NCBI GenBank assembly: GCA_045536965.1
Contig: JAZSON010000008.1
Location: 1 to 42,088 of the forward strand
Source: UBA5448 sp045536965
Lineage (GTDB): Bacteria > Bacillota > Clostridia > Oscillospirales > SIG627
Direction of reading: 5' to 3'
DNA: 42,088 nucleotides
The notes under the pieces are model-generated. The model saw nothing but the letters and a program-made list of their open reading frames with translations, was not told the DNA's origin and made no database searches. A program made the position numbers and the translations under genes. The number at the start of each line of letters is the position of its first letter. Position 1 is the first letter of the stretch. This document shows positions 1-6,181 of this stretch, piece by piece.

Positions 1-241
1 AATGATATCCGTTCCTTGCGGAACGGGTGATATAGCTGACGCTATGATATCTGCTTCGCAGATGATATACGCTTCGCGTATGAAGGAACGGATATTATTA
101 TGAGCGAAGCGAATAACAAGGTTCCGGGGCACCCGCTCGAAATCTTTGATTTTGTCAGCGGGTCGGGTTCTTATATCATATTTGCAAAGCAAATATATCA
201 TACGGCTTTGCCGTATATCATATCGCGCTAGCGATATATCA
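1..241 (+). repeat. Type A hairpin linker, copy 1 (with extra insert)
   Basis: This is an intergenic array of short perfect palindromes with 3-4 base loops (for example GTTCC-TTGC-GGAAC, ATCTGC-TTC-GCAGAT, ATACGC-TTC-GCGTAT, ACGGC-TTT-GCCGT), separated by a near-constant ATGATAT / TATATCAT spacer. Outer arms ATATCCGTTCCTT (5-17) and AAGGAACGGATAT (83-95) are complementary over 13 bases and enclose the inner hairpins. The right half (about 172-241) holds three more hairpins. Unlike the two other A copies (near 1600 and 3820), bases about 100-172 are an unrelated insert with its own 7-bp stem, ACCCGCT (131-137) to AGCGGGT (157-163). The window opens exactly at the first base of the linker, so another cassette probably lies upstream. 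Confidence 0.9.
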
Positions 242-270
242 TTGAAAAGCACTGTAATCTGTGGTATACT
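242..270 (+). promoter_or_regulatory. Sigma-A promoter of cassette gene 1
   Basis: TTGAAA (242-247) and TATACT (265-270) are separated by exactly 17 bases. The -35 box directly continues the constant spacer TATATCAT that ends the preceding type A linker. Confidence 0.8.
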
Positions 271-305
271 TAGTTCAACAACTTGAATTTGTGGAGGTGT
301 TCTAC

Positions 306-620
306 ATGTTCGGCATTGCTGTTGATGATGTCATCAAGGTTTATGATCATCTGAAAGACAGATACGATTTAATCTTGACCACTACTTCTGCGCTGGATGA
401 GGGTTTTACGATAGATTGCCCTATCATTGTAGGCAAAGCCCATGATCAGGTCATTGAATTGTACGAAGATGGCGGAGACTTTGTTTTGGATGTGATGGAT
501 GCAGAACAAACAAAGGGCACGCATTGGCACCCCAACGATGTAGAGGACGCTACAGATGATATTGTAGAGTTCATGGAAGGTAAATCCGATTATAAAATGT
601 CCCCCTTTAAACCAATATAG
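306..620 (+). CDS. Cassette gene 1, small acidic protein of unknown function
   Basis: This encodes a 104-residue acidic protein that I do not recognise. The chosen ATG (306) has GGAGGTG seven bases upstream. A further in-frame start at 261 would lie inside the promoter and is rejected. The protein has no signal peptide, membrane segment or obvious catalytic motif. It alternates hydrophobic strands (CPIIVGKAHDQVIELYEDG) with Asp/Glu-rich stretches and looks like a small soluble alpha/beta domain. It stands alone between a type A linker with its own promoter and a terminator, so it is a single-gene transcription unit. Function cannot be deduced. Intact reading frame, good start context and cassette position support a real gene. 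Confidence 0.8.
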   Translation: MFGIAVDDVIKVYDHLKDRYDLILTTTSALDEGFTIDCPIIVGKAHDQVIELYEDGGDFVLDVMDAEQTKGTHWHPNDVEDATDDIVEFMEGKSDYKMSPFKPI

Positions 621-692
621 GATTTTTTGGCAAGCCACACTACTTTTAGTCGTTTTTACCCCTACTTATATATTGTTTAGTCGCTCTTTCGC

Positions 693-735
693 AAAAAGGA
701 AGTAACTTTGGTCTACCAAAAGTTACTTCTTTTTT
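693..735 (+). terminator. Conserved cassette terminator hairpin, copy 1
   Basis: An almost perfect inverted repeat, AGTAACTTTGG-TCTA-CCAAAAGTTACT, is flanked by A-runs on the left and T-runs on the right, so it should terminate in either direction. Nearly identical hairpins occur at 2690-2733, 19188-19230 and 19783-19825, always at the left boundary of a type B linker. Confidence 0.88.
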
Positions 736-932
736 ATCCAAGCCGCAGGCTTGGTATATCATTGAATGTATAGGTCGCCTGTGGCGAGTTATACATTCGT
801 ATATCATCAGCCCCTTTGGGGCTGTATATCATCACGCGCCAGCGTGCATTTTCCCTGCGGCTTGATGATATACCGCAACAAGTTGCGGATGATATACAAT
901 GCTTCGCATTGATGATATGCAACGGCAAGCCG
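736..932 (+). repeat. Type B hairpin linker, copy 1
   Basis: A chain of short palindromes is joined by GATGATATA / TATATCAT spacers. Hairpins include AAGCC-GCA-GGCTT, CAGCCCC-TTT-GGGGCTG, CCGCAAC-AA-GTTGCGG, CAATGC-TTC-GCATTG and CAACGGC-AA-GCCGTTG. Long-range arms AAGCCGCAGG (about 741-750) and CCTGCGGCTT (about 855-864) pair across the inner hairpins. The last hairpin runs directly into the -35 box of the next gene. Compared with copy 2 the first inner hairpin is a longer, different sequence (about 763-810), so individual hairpins appear replaceable. Confidence 0.9.
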
Positions 933-961
933 TTGATTTGTTTCTGAAAATGTGGTATAAT
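933..961 (+). promoter_or_regulatory. Sigma-A promoter of cassette gene 2
   Basis: TTGATT (933-938) and TATAAT (956-961) have a 17-base spacer containing TGTGG just before the -10. The first bases of the -35 box are the right arm of the last linker hairpin (GCCGTTG). It is almost identical to the promoter at 2910-2938. Confidence 0.85.
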
Positions 962-1006
962 TCAATTAGACAAACTTGAATTTGACGGAAGGGCGCAAGA
1001 TTTCGT

Positions 1007-1501
1007 ATGAAATACAAAAAGCAACGTGGGCAGAAGCGAAAACTAACTGCTCTGATTAGAAATATATATCAAATAAAACCTTTTCAAAATACCAACTGTC
1101 AATATGAGCATTTTCATGTTCCATGTAGTCAATTTATCTCATCTCCCAAAACTTACGGAAGGGTTAAGACACGGTTTTGTAAGGCATGGCTTGATAAGAC
1201 AGCAGAAATTATGGAGCAGAAACCCGATTGTCTGTCCTTTTGCAAAGTAGTTGCTGTCATTGATGAATTCGACCTTTGGGAATCTCAAATAATAATATTT
1301 TATGATAAAAAATATTACAATTCTTTTTGGTTAAGAACCTCAGGTGAGCAAATTTGGAAACCAATTGAAAGTCAAGGGAAGTCATTTATTCAAGAAAGGC
1401 ACATTGAATCAAGCCTTAAGGAAAAAGGCTATTATGAAATAATCAATGACTTTGAATATTCGCGTAGAACAACATTGTGGTTCTATGGAGATGTTTTATA
1501 G
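1007..1501 (+). CDS. Cassette gene 2, DUF3916-like protein
   Basis: This encodes a 164-residue, lysine- and aromatic-rich soluble protein. From memory it matches the DUF3916 family of Firmicutes: a basic N-terminus, a central block FHVPCSQFISSPKT near residue 36-50, then a segment resembling VVAVIDEFDLWESQIIIFYD around 82-101. The family has no known function. The ATG at 1007 has GGAAGGG about 13 bases upstream, a slightly long spacing. The gene is visibly richer in A+T than the housekeeping genes on the right, which suggests acquisition. A 21-base near-repeat containing ACAAACTTGAATTTG brackets the gene, in the leader at 966-986 and as ACAAACTGAAATTTA just after the stop at 1502-1522. Confidence 0.8.
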   Translation: MKYKKQRGQKRKLTALIRNIYQIKPFQNTNCQYEHFHVPCSQFISSPKTYGRVKTRFCKAWLDKTAEIMEQKPDCLSFCKVVAVIDEFDLWESQIIIFYDKKYYNSFWLRTSGEQIWKPIESQGKSFIQERHIESSLKEKGYYEIINDFEYSRRTTLWFYGDVL

Positions 1502-1596
1502 TTAGACAAACTGAAATTTATCGAGCAGCTTTCTGGTGTACTTTTTGCGTTTCTTCCCTTTCTATAAGGGCTGATTTATACTTTTACGACTTTTTC

Positions 1597-1768
1597 AATG
1601 ATATCCGTTCCTTGCGGAACGGGTGACATATCTTCGATATGATATCGCTCTGCGAGCGATGATATATGCCTTCGGCATATGAAGGAACGGATATTATATC
1701 ATATTTTCACGGAGTGAGAATATATCATACGGCAACGCCGTATATCATTTCGCGCAAGCGATATATCA
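1597..1768 (+). repeat. Type A hairpin linker, copy 2
   Basis: It has the same outer arms as copy 1, ATATCCGTTCCTT (1601-1613) and AAGGAACGGATAT (1682-1694). The inner hairpins differ (TATC-TTC-GATA, CGCTC-TGC-GAGCG, ATATGCC-TTC-GGCATAT), followed by ATATTTTCAC/GTGAGAATAT-like, ACGGC-AAC-GCCGT and ATCGC-type hairpins. No strong terminator separates it from cassette gene 2. Only a weak CCCTT-TCTAT-AAGGG stem is seen near 1557-1570. Confidence 0.9.
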
Positions 1769-1797
1769 TTGAAAATACTACAATTTTGTGATATAAT
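1769..1797 (+). promoter_or_regulatory. Sigma-A promoter of cassette gene 3
   Basis: TTGAAA (1769-1774), a 17-base spacer and TATAAT (1792-1797). The -35 is fused to the last TATATCAT of the linker, as at 242 and 4010. Confidence 0.85.
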
Positions 1798-1818
1798 ATA
1801 CACAAAGGCGGTGATAAG

Positions 1819-2622
1819 ATGTTTGGAGCAATTTATGGTGATGTGATAGGGTCTTATTATGAGGTTCATTGCACCAAAAATTATGATTTTGAATTTAACA
1901 AAGAGAGCTCCTTTACGGACGATAGTGTTCTGATAGCCGCGGTTTGCAAAGCTATATTGAACAACCCGTCAGAAATAACCCGATGGGATGTTCGTAATCG
2001 TTCAAAGGAATACGCCGCTCAATATCGTCAGTATTATTCATATCATCCGCATGCAGGATTTGGCAATATGTTTGCAGAATGGGCGAGGAATCCCAATGCT
2101 GGAAACGGACATAGTTACGCCAACGGAGCTTCTATGCGTGTTATTCCTATTGGTTATGCTTATTCAACGCTGGAACAAACTCTATTGCAAGCGAAAGCAA
2201 GTTGCATACCAACGCACAACCAGCGAGAAGCAATTATAGGAGCACAAGCTGTGGCATCAGCTGTCTTTTTGGCAAGAAATAATGAGAGCAAAGAAGGAAT
2301 AAAAGCCTTTTTGGAAAAGACCTTCAAGTATGATCTCTCAATACCTCTTGCCACGATCAAAGAAAACTACGTGTTTGATAGTAAAACCTCCTACAGTGTC
2401 CCTCCTGCAATCATTGCCTTTCTTGAATCAAGTGACTATGAAAGTGCGGTTCGTTCCGCAGTTTCTTTGGGCGGCGATGCAGATACGCAAGCTTGTATTG
2501 CCGGCGGAATTGCAGAAGCATTTTATAAAGAGATTCCCGAACATATTAAACGATTTTGCGATTTAAGGATCGATCATTCCATAAAGTCTGTGGTGCGAGA
2601 GTTTTGCATGAACATCATTTAG
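1819..2622 (+). CDS. Cassette gene 3, ADP-ribosylglycohydrolase (DraG/ARH family)
   Basis: This 267-residue protein has the hallmarks of the ADP-ribosylglycohydrolase fold, a di-metal (usually Mg or Mn) hydrolase that removes ADP-ribose from proteins, nucleic acids or small molecules. It opens with GAIYGDVIGSYYE and carries the paired metal ligands FTDDS (Asp34, Asp35). The C-terminal metal motif SLGGDADTQACIAGG lies at about 216-230. The length is normal for a stand-alone DraG-type enzyme. The start at 1819 follows GGCGGTG with suitable spacing. It is a single-gene unit, with a linker promoter upstream and a conserved terminator downstream. In accessory DNA such enzymes can counteract ADP-ribosylating toxins or regulate ADP-ribosylated targets. 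No partner ADP-ribosyltransferase is visible here, so the target is unknown. Confidence 0.92.
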   Translation: MFGAIYGDVIGSYYEVHCTKNYDFEFNKESSFTDDSVLIAAVCKAILNNPSEITRWDVRNRSKEYAAQYRQYYSYHPHAGFGNMFAEWARNPNAGNGHSYANGASMRVIPIGYAYSTLEQTLLQAKASCIPTHNQREAIIGAQAVASAVFLARNNESKEGIKAFLEKTFKYDLSIPLATIKENYVFDSKTSYSVPPAIIAFLESSDYESAVRSAVSLGGDADTQACIAGGIAEAFYKEIPEHIKRFCDLRIDHSIKSVVREFCMNII

Positions 2623-2689
2623 AAAAATTCCATAGTATACTTTTTAAGTATCACACTCTACCGAATGTAACTTTTGGTGAAAACAACAC

Positions 2690-2733
2690 AAAAAAGAAGT
2701 AACTTTTGTCTACCAAAAGTTACTTCTTTTTTT
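2690..2733 (+). terminator. Conserved cassette terminator hairpin, copy 2
   Basis: AAGAAGTAACTTTTG-TCTAC-CAAAAGTTACTTCTT is flanked by A-run and T-run. It lies between the gene 3 tail and the second type B linker. Confidence 0.9.
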
Positions 2734-2909
2734 ATCCAAGCCGCAGGCTTGGTATATCATCGCGCGAAGTGCGGTGTATATCATCAGCCCCTTTGGGGCT
2801 GTATTTCATCACGCGCCGGCGTGTATATTACCTGCGGCTTGATGATATACCGCAACAAGTTGCGGATGATATACAATGCTTCGCATTGATGATATGCAAC
2901 GGCAAGCCG
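2734..2909 (+). repeat. Type B hairpin linker, copy 2
   Basis: It is nearly identical to copy 1 (736-932) except in the first inner hairpin. Outer arms AAGCCGCAGG (about 2740-2749) and CCTGCGGCTT (about 2830-2839) enclose hairpins including CAGCCCC-TTT-GGGGCTG and CACGC-CGG-GCGTG. It ends in the same three hairpins (CCGCAAC, CAATGC, CAACGGC stems) before the promoter. Confidence 0.9.
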
Positions 2910-2938
2910 TTGATTTGTTCCCGAAAATGTGGTATAAT
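2910..2938 (+). promoter_or_regulatory. Sigma-A promoter of cassette gene 4
   Basis: TTGATT (2910-2915), a 17-base spacer and TATAAT (2933-2938). It is almost the same sequence as the promoter of cassette gene 2. Confidence 0.85.
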
Positions 2939-2977
2939 TCATTTAGACAAATTGGAATTTGACGGAGAGATAGTGAA

Positions 2978-3685
2978 ATGAATATTAAGAGTTACAAGGA
3001 ATATATGACAGCGGAAATGCTGATGGGTCCTAATAGTGCAAGAATCTTGGAAGAGTTGTTGAAGCACTATCCATTGCAACTAAGTAACGAGAACAAGGTA
3101 CTTGATTTAGGGTGCGGAAAAGGATTGACAAGCCTTATACTTGCAAGAGAAACAGGGGCGAAAGTATATGCAACTGACCTCTGGATTAGTGCAGAAGATA
3201 ATAAAAAGCGATTTGAGGATTGGGGCATTGGCGAACAAATCACACCTGTTTGTGAGGATGCTAACAATTTAAGCTTTGCAAAAAGGCAGTTTGATATTTT
3301 AGTGAGCATTGACTCTTATCACTATTTTGCTACTGACATAGGCTTTTTTGAAAATAAGATTTTGCCTTTTCTTAATAATAACGCTGTTGTGTTGATTGGT
3401 ATTCCTGGCATCAAGGATGAATATGCAGGCCGTTCCGAAGAACTTCTTTCTGAATGGTTGGGAAATGAAGCCTTTATGTTTAAGAGTCCGATGGAATGGA
3501 AAGAAATCATTGGCAATCACGATAGAATTGAAAAGATTGAAACTTGGGAAATGAGTTGTTTCGACCTCGCTTGGAATGAGTGGTTCGCCACCGAGCACAA
3601 ATATGCCTTAGGAGATAAGCAATTTTTTGAAATACTCATCAAGCCATATACCTGTTTTGTTGGTATTTACATCAAGATAAAATAA
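2978..3685 (+). CDS. Cassette gene 4, class I SAM-dependent methyltransferase
   Basis: This encodes a 235-residue Rossmann-fold methyltransferase. Motif I VLDLGCGKG is at residues 41-49, an acidic residue ends strand 2 (VYATDLW, about 61-67), and a motif IV-like segment FDILVSIDSYHYF lies around 105-117. The ATG follows GGAGAG at normal spacing. The N-terminal lead-in MNIKSYKEYMTAEMLMGPNS resembles that of a widespread Firmicutes family of unassigned methyltransferases. The substrate (lipid, small molecule or protein) cannot be read from the sequence. The gene is A+T-rich relative to the core genes and is a single-gene cassette with its own promoter and terminator. Confidence 0.9.
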   Translation: MNIKSYKEYMTAEMLMGPNSARILEELLKHYPLQLSNENKVLDLGCGKGLTSLILARETGAKVYATDLWISAEDNKKRFEDWGIGEQITPVCEDANNLSFAKRQFDILVSIDSYHYFATDIGFFENKILPFLNNNAVVLIGIPGIKDEYAGRSEELLSEWLGNEAFMFKSPMEWKEIIGNHDRIEKIETWEMSCFDLAWNEWFATEHKYALGDKQFFEILIKPYTCFVGIYIKIK

Positions 3686-3780
3686 ATAAGCCAATTCCAG
3701 TTTGTCAAACAATATGCTTGCGTACCTTTCCGCTTTTCTTGCCTACATTTACGCACCGTTTTATTGCTCTTACGCATGTA

Positions 3781-3819
3781 AAAAACCTCTTTTGTCTACC
3801 AAGACAAAAGAGGTTTTTA
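3781..3819 (+). terminator. Cassette terminator, variant sequence
   Basis: AAAAACCTCTTTTGTCT-ACCA-AGACAAAAGAGGTTTTT is a perfect 17-bp stem. The stem sequence differs from the other cassette terminators, but the GTCTACC around the loop is shared. Unlike the other A copies, this terminator lies directly before a type A linker. Confidence 0.9.
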
Positions 3820-3820
3820 C

Positions 3821-4009
3821 AATGATATCCGTTCCTGTCGGAACGGGTGATATATCTTCGATATGATATCCTTTATGGATACGCCGAAGGCATATCCATA
3901 AAGATGATATATGCCTTCGGTATATGAAGGAACGGATATTATATCATATTTGCAGAGCAAATATATCATACGGCCTTGCCGTATATCATATCGCGCAAGC
4001 GATATATCA
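3821..4009 (+). repeat. Type A hairpin linker, copy 3
   Basis: Outer arms ATATCCGTTCCT (3825-3836) and AGGAACGGATAT (3928-3939). The inner part has an extra, longer hairpin, with ATCCTTTATGGATA and ATATCCATAAAGAT-type arms around the CCGAAGG loop at about 3867-3907. The trailing hairpins ATATTTGC-AGA-GCAAATAT, ACGGC-CTT-GCCGT and ATCGC-GCAA-GCGAT match those of copy 1 in position but not fully in sequence. Confidence 0.9.
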
Positions 4010-4038
4010 TTGAAAAAGACATCAGTTTATGATATTAT
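4010..4038 (+). promoter_or_regulatory. Promoter of the decayed fifth cassette
   Basis: TTGAAA (4010-4015), a 17-base spacer and TATTAT (4033-4038), in the same arrangement as the other type A linkers. Confidence 0.7.
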
Positions 4039-4092
4039 GCAAGAGAAAGAAGGCGCTTCTCTTTGTAATTATTTATCTACGAGCTCGGCAAG

Positions 4093-4347
4093 ATGGACAA
4101 GACTTTTGAACAGAAAGACCATTGGTCTTATAAGACACTTTGGTATCAAAAATTGCGTTATAATTCAAACGAGTATTGGATGAATACCTACTTTTTCAGC
4201 GGCGGCTTCGCCGTAAGGTGCATGGCATCGCGCGATAGCGTGTATGGGGGATTTTGCGGGAGGGTCCCGAAACTGCTTTTTAATCGGTCATGGGGATATT
4301 ACTTTTGTGCAGCCGCGTATTGTTTATTTCCAAAGAATATGATATAG
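4093..4347 (+). pseudogene. Probable remnant of a fifth cassette gene
   Basis: Downstream of an intact type A linker and promoter lies a short open frame. Its first 32 residues (MDKTFEQKDHWSYKTLWYQK and on to about 4188) look like genuine protein sequence. From about 4197 onward the frame crosses hairpin-like DNA (GCGGCGGCTTCGCCGT; CATCGCGCGATAGCGTG) and then the gltS promoter, so the coding part appears truncated. No clear ribosome binding site precedes the ATG. An alternative frame starting at 4036 overlaps the -10 box and is less likely. No family can be assigned. Confidence 0.4.
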
Positions 4348-4348
4348 T
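4320..4348 (+). promoter_or_regulatory. Promoter of gltS
   Basis: TTGTTT (4320-4325), a 17-base spacer and TATAGT (4343-4348), about 50 bases before the gltS start. This marks the end of the cassette array. Confidence 0.65.
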
Positions 4349-4397
4349 AATGAAAGCGGGCCAAGACGTGACCGCAAAAAAGCAGGAGAAAGCATCC

Positions 4398-5588
4398 ATG
4401 ACATTTACGCTTGACATTTATCAGACTGCCGCCGTTGCCGTGTTTGTTTACGCGCTGGGCAGTTTCGTGAAAAAGAAAATTTCGTTTTTTAATCAGTACT
4501 GTATTCCCGCTTCGGTAATCGGGGGGATTCTTTTTGCAGTTCTGACCCTCGCGCTGAATCTGACCGATACGCTGACCATCGCAACCGATACCACCCTGCA
4601 GAATATTTTTATGATGCTGTTTTTCACCAGCGTGGGTTATACTGCCAGCTTAAAATTATTGAAAAAGGGCGGTTTGCAGGTCTTTTTATTTTTGATCGTA
4701 TCCACCGTGCTGATCGTTTTGCAAAACGGCGTGGGGGTTTCGCTTGCATCGCTTTTGGGTATGGAGCCGCTTATGGGTTTGTGCGTGGGCTCGATTCCGT
4801 TGATTGGCGGGCACGGTACCTCGGGTGCCTTTGGTCCCATGCTGGAGGAGCAGTTCGGGCTGGCGGGTGCCGCCACCGTTTCTATTTCGGTTGCGACCTT
4901 CGGTCTGATCATCGGCGGTGTGATCGGCGGACCCGTGGCAAAGCGCAGGATCCGTAAGCACGGTCTGACAGCCGAAAACACAGCGGAACAGCGGGCAGAT
5001 TGCGGCGCGCAAAACGACACGGCGCAGTCGCCCGAGGAATTTATGAAGGCGTTTTTTATTCTGTTCGTGGCTGCCGGCGCGGGAAGCATTATTTCGGGAT
5101 TGATCCAAAAAACGGGCATTACTTTCCCTTCTTACATCGGTGCCATGCTTGCCGCGGCGCTTCTCAGAAATCTGTCGGATACCACGGGTAAGTTGGCTGT
5201 GATCGAGGATATCGTGACGCTTCTCGGAAATGCGTGCCTGACCCTTTATCTTGCCATGGCGCTCATGAGTCTGCGGCTGTGGGAGCTTGCCAATTTGGCG
5301 CTTCCCATGCTGGTGATCCTGGCGGCGCAAACCGTTTTCATGGCGCTGTTTGCCTATTTTCTCGTATATCGTGTTATGGGGCGGAATTACGAAGCCGCCG
5401 TCATGTCGTCCGCTGCCTGCGGCTTCGGTATGGGGGCTACGCCCAATGCCATTGCCAACATGCAGGCGATCACCGACGTGTTCGGTCCCGCGCCGAGAGC
5501 GTTTTTTCTCGTGCCGCTGGTCGGCAGTCTGTTCGTGGATTTCGTTAACAGCGCGGTGCTGACCTTGTATATCAACATTTTATCGTGA
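4398..5588 (+). CDS. gltS: Sodium/glutamate symporter GltS
   Basis: This 396-residue polytopic membrane protein imports glutamate with Na+. The length is close to that of E. coli GltS. The protein shows two homologous halves of hydrophobic helices. The family's Gly-rich re-entrant segments are clear: PLIGGHGTSGAFGPMLEEQFG in the first half (about 134-154) and SSAACGFGMGATPNAIANMQ near the C-terminus (about 336-355). The charged cytoplasmic linker (KRRIRKHGLTAENTAEQRAD) separates the halves at about 190-215. The ATG at 4398 follows AGGAG. In-frame starts further upstream lie in the promoter region. The LMW phosphatase gene follows after 6 bases, so the two are probably co-transcribed. Confidence 0.95.
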   Translation: MTFTLDIYQTAAVAVFVYALGSFVKKKISFFNQYCIPASVIGGILFAVLTLALNLTDTLTIATDTTLQNIFMMLFFTSVGYTASLKLLKKGGLQVFLFLIVSTVLIVLQNGVGVSLASLLGMEPLMGLCVGSIPLIGGHGTSGAFGPMLEEQFGLAGAATVSISVATFGLIIGGVIGGPVAKRRIRKHGLTAENTAEQRADCGAQNDTAQSPEEFMKAFFILFVAAGAGSIISGLIQKTGITFPSYIGAMLAAALLRNLSDTTGKLAVIEDIVTLLGNACLTLYLAMALMSLRLWELANLALPMLVILAAQTVFMALFAYFLVYRVMGRNYEAAVMSSAACGFGMGATPNAIANMQAITDVFGPAPRAFFLVPLVGSLFVDFVNSAVLTLYINILS

Positions 5589-5594
5589 GGGCTT

Positions 5595-6038
5595 ATGAGG
5601 ATTTTATTCGTCTGCCACGGGAATATTTGCCGTTCCGCGATGGCGGAATTTGTATTGAAAGATATGGCAAGAAAGCGGGGACTTAATCTCGAGATCGCTT
5701 CGGCGGGTACCAGCCGTGAGGAACTTGGAAACGACATGCATCCCGGAAGCAAGGCGAAACTCAGGGAGGTAAATATTCCCTTCGAGCGTCGGCGGGCGCG
5801 GCAGATCACGACCGAGGATTACGTTTATTACGATATGCTGATCGGAATGGATGAGCGTAATATAGTGAATATGCGGCGGTTTTTCGGCGGTGATCCGAAA
5901 AACAAGTTTTCGCTGCTCATGGACTATTCAAAGCGTCCGCGGGATATTGCAGACCCTTGGTACACCGGTCATTTCGATGAAACCTACGCCGACATCAAAG
6001 AAGGCTGTGAGGGCTTGATCCGCAGCTTGTGTGAATAA
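5595..6038 (+). CDS. Low-molecular-weight protein tyrosine phosphatase
   Basis: This 147-residue cytosolic phosphatase has the P-loop CHGNICRS (Cys7 nucleophile, Arg13 binding phosphate, Ser14) at the extreme N-terminus, as is usual for the family. The general-acid Asp is in ADPWY (Asp120), followed by the usual aromatic. These enzymes dephosphorylate phosphotyrosine or phosphoarginine proteins. In Firmicutes they often oppose capsule tyrosine kinases or McsB. No kinase gene is nearby, so the partner is open. The start lies 6 bases after gltS, with GAGGG overlapping the gltS stop. Confidence 0.93.
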   Translation: MRILFVCHGNICRSAMAEFVLKDMARKRGLNLEIASAGTSREELGNDMHPGSKAKLREVNIPFERRRARQITTEDYVYYDMLIGMDERNIVNMRRFFGGDPKNKFSLLMDYSKRPRDIADPWYTGHFDETYADIKEGCEGLIRSLCE

Positions 6039-6120
6039 TACAATGTAAAAGGAAAACGCGTTGCGCTTATTTGATATATCTTTTCAATATGTTCGGTGTG
6101 TTTGTTTATGATTATTTTAT

Positions 6121-6149
6121 TTGACATATTGTGAGAATGAGCGTATAGT
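6121..6149 (+). promoter_or_regulatory. Promoter of the SH3/BIG2 lipoprotein gene
   Basis: A consensus TTGACA (6121-6126), a 17-base spacer and TATAGT (6144-6149), 33 bases before the start codon. Confidence 0.85.
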
Positions 6150-6181
6150 TGGTAGTAAACAGTGAAGTGGGAGGGACAACC

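Noticed and set aside
734..928. Short frames across hairpin linkers (also near 2674-2981, 832-1017 and 3911-4183)
   Set aside because: They translate palindromic repeat DNA, lack ribosome sites and overlap promoters and terminators.
1..4015. CRISPR array
   Set aside because: The repeats have regular spacing but the constant part is only 7-10 bases, the variable parts are palindromes, and genes lie between groups. No cas genes are present.
1..4348. Classical integron
   Set aside because: No intI-like gene is present, no attC with the usual R/L box core is visible, and each cassette has its own promoter. A related mechanism remains possible.
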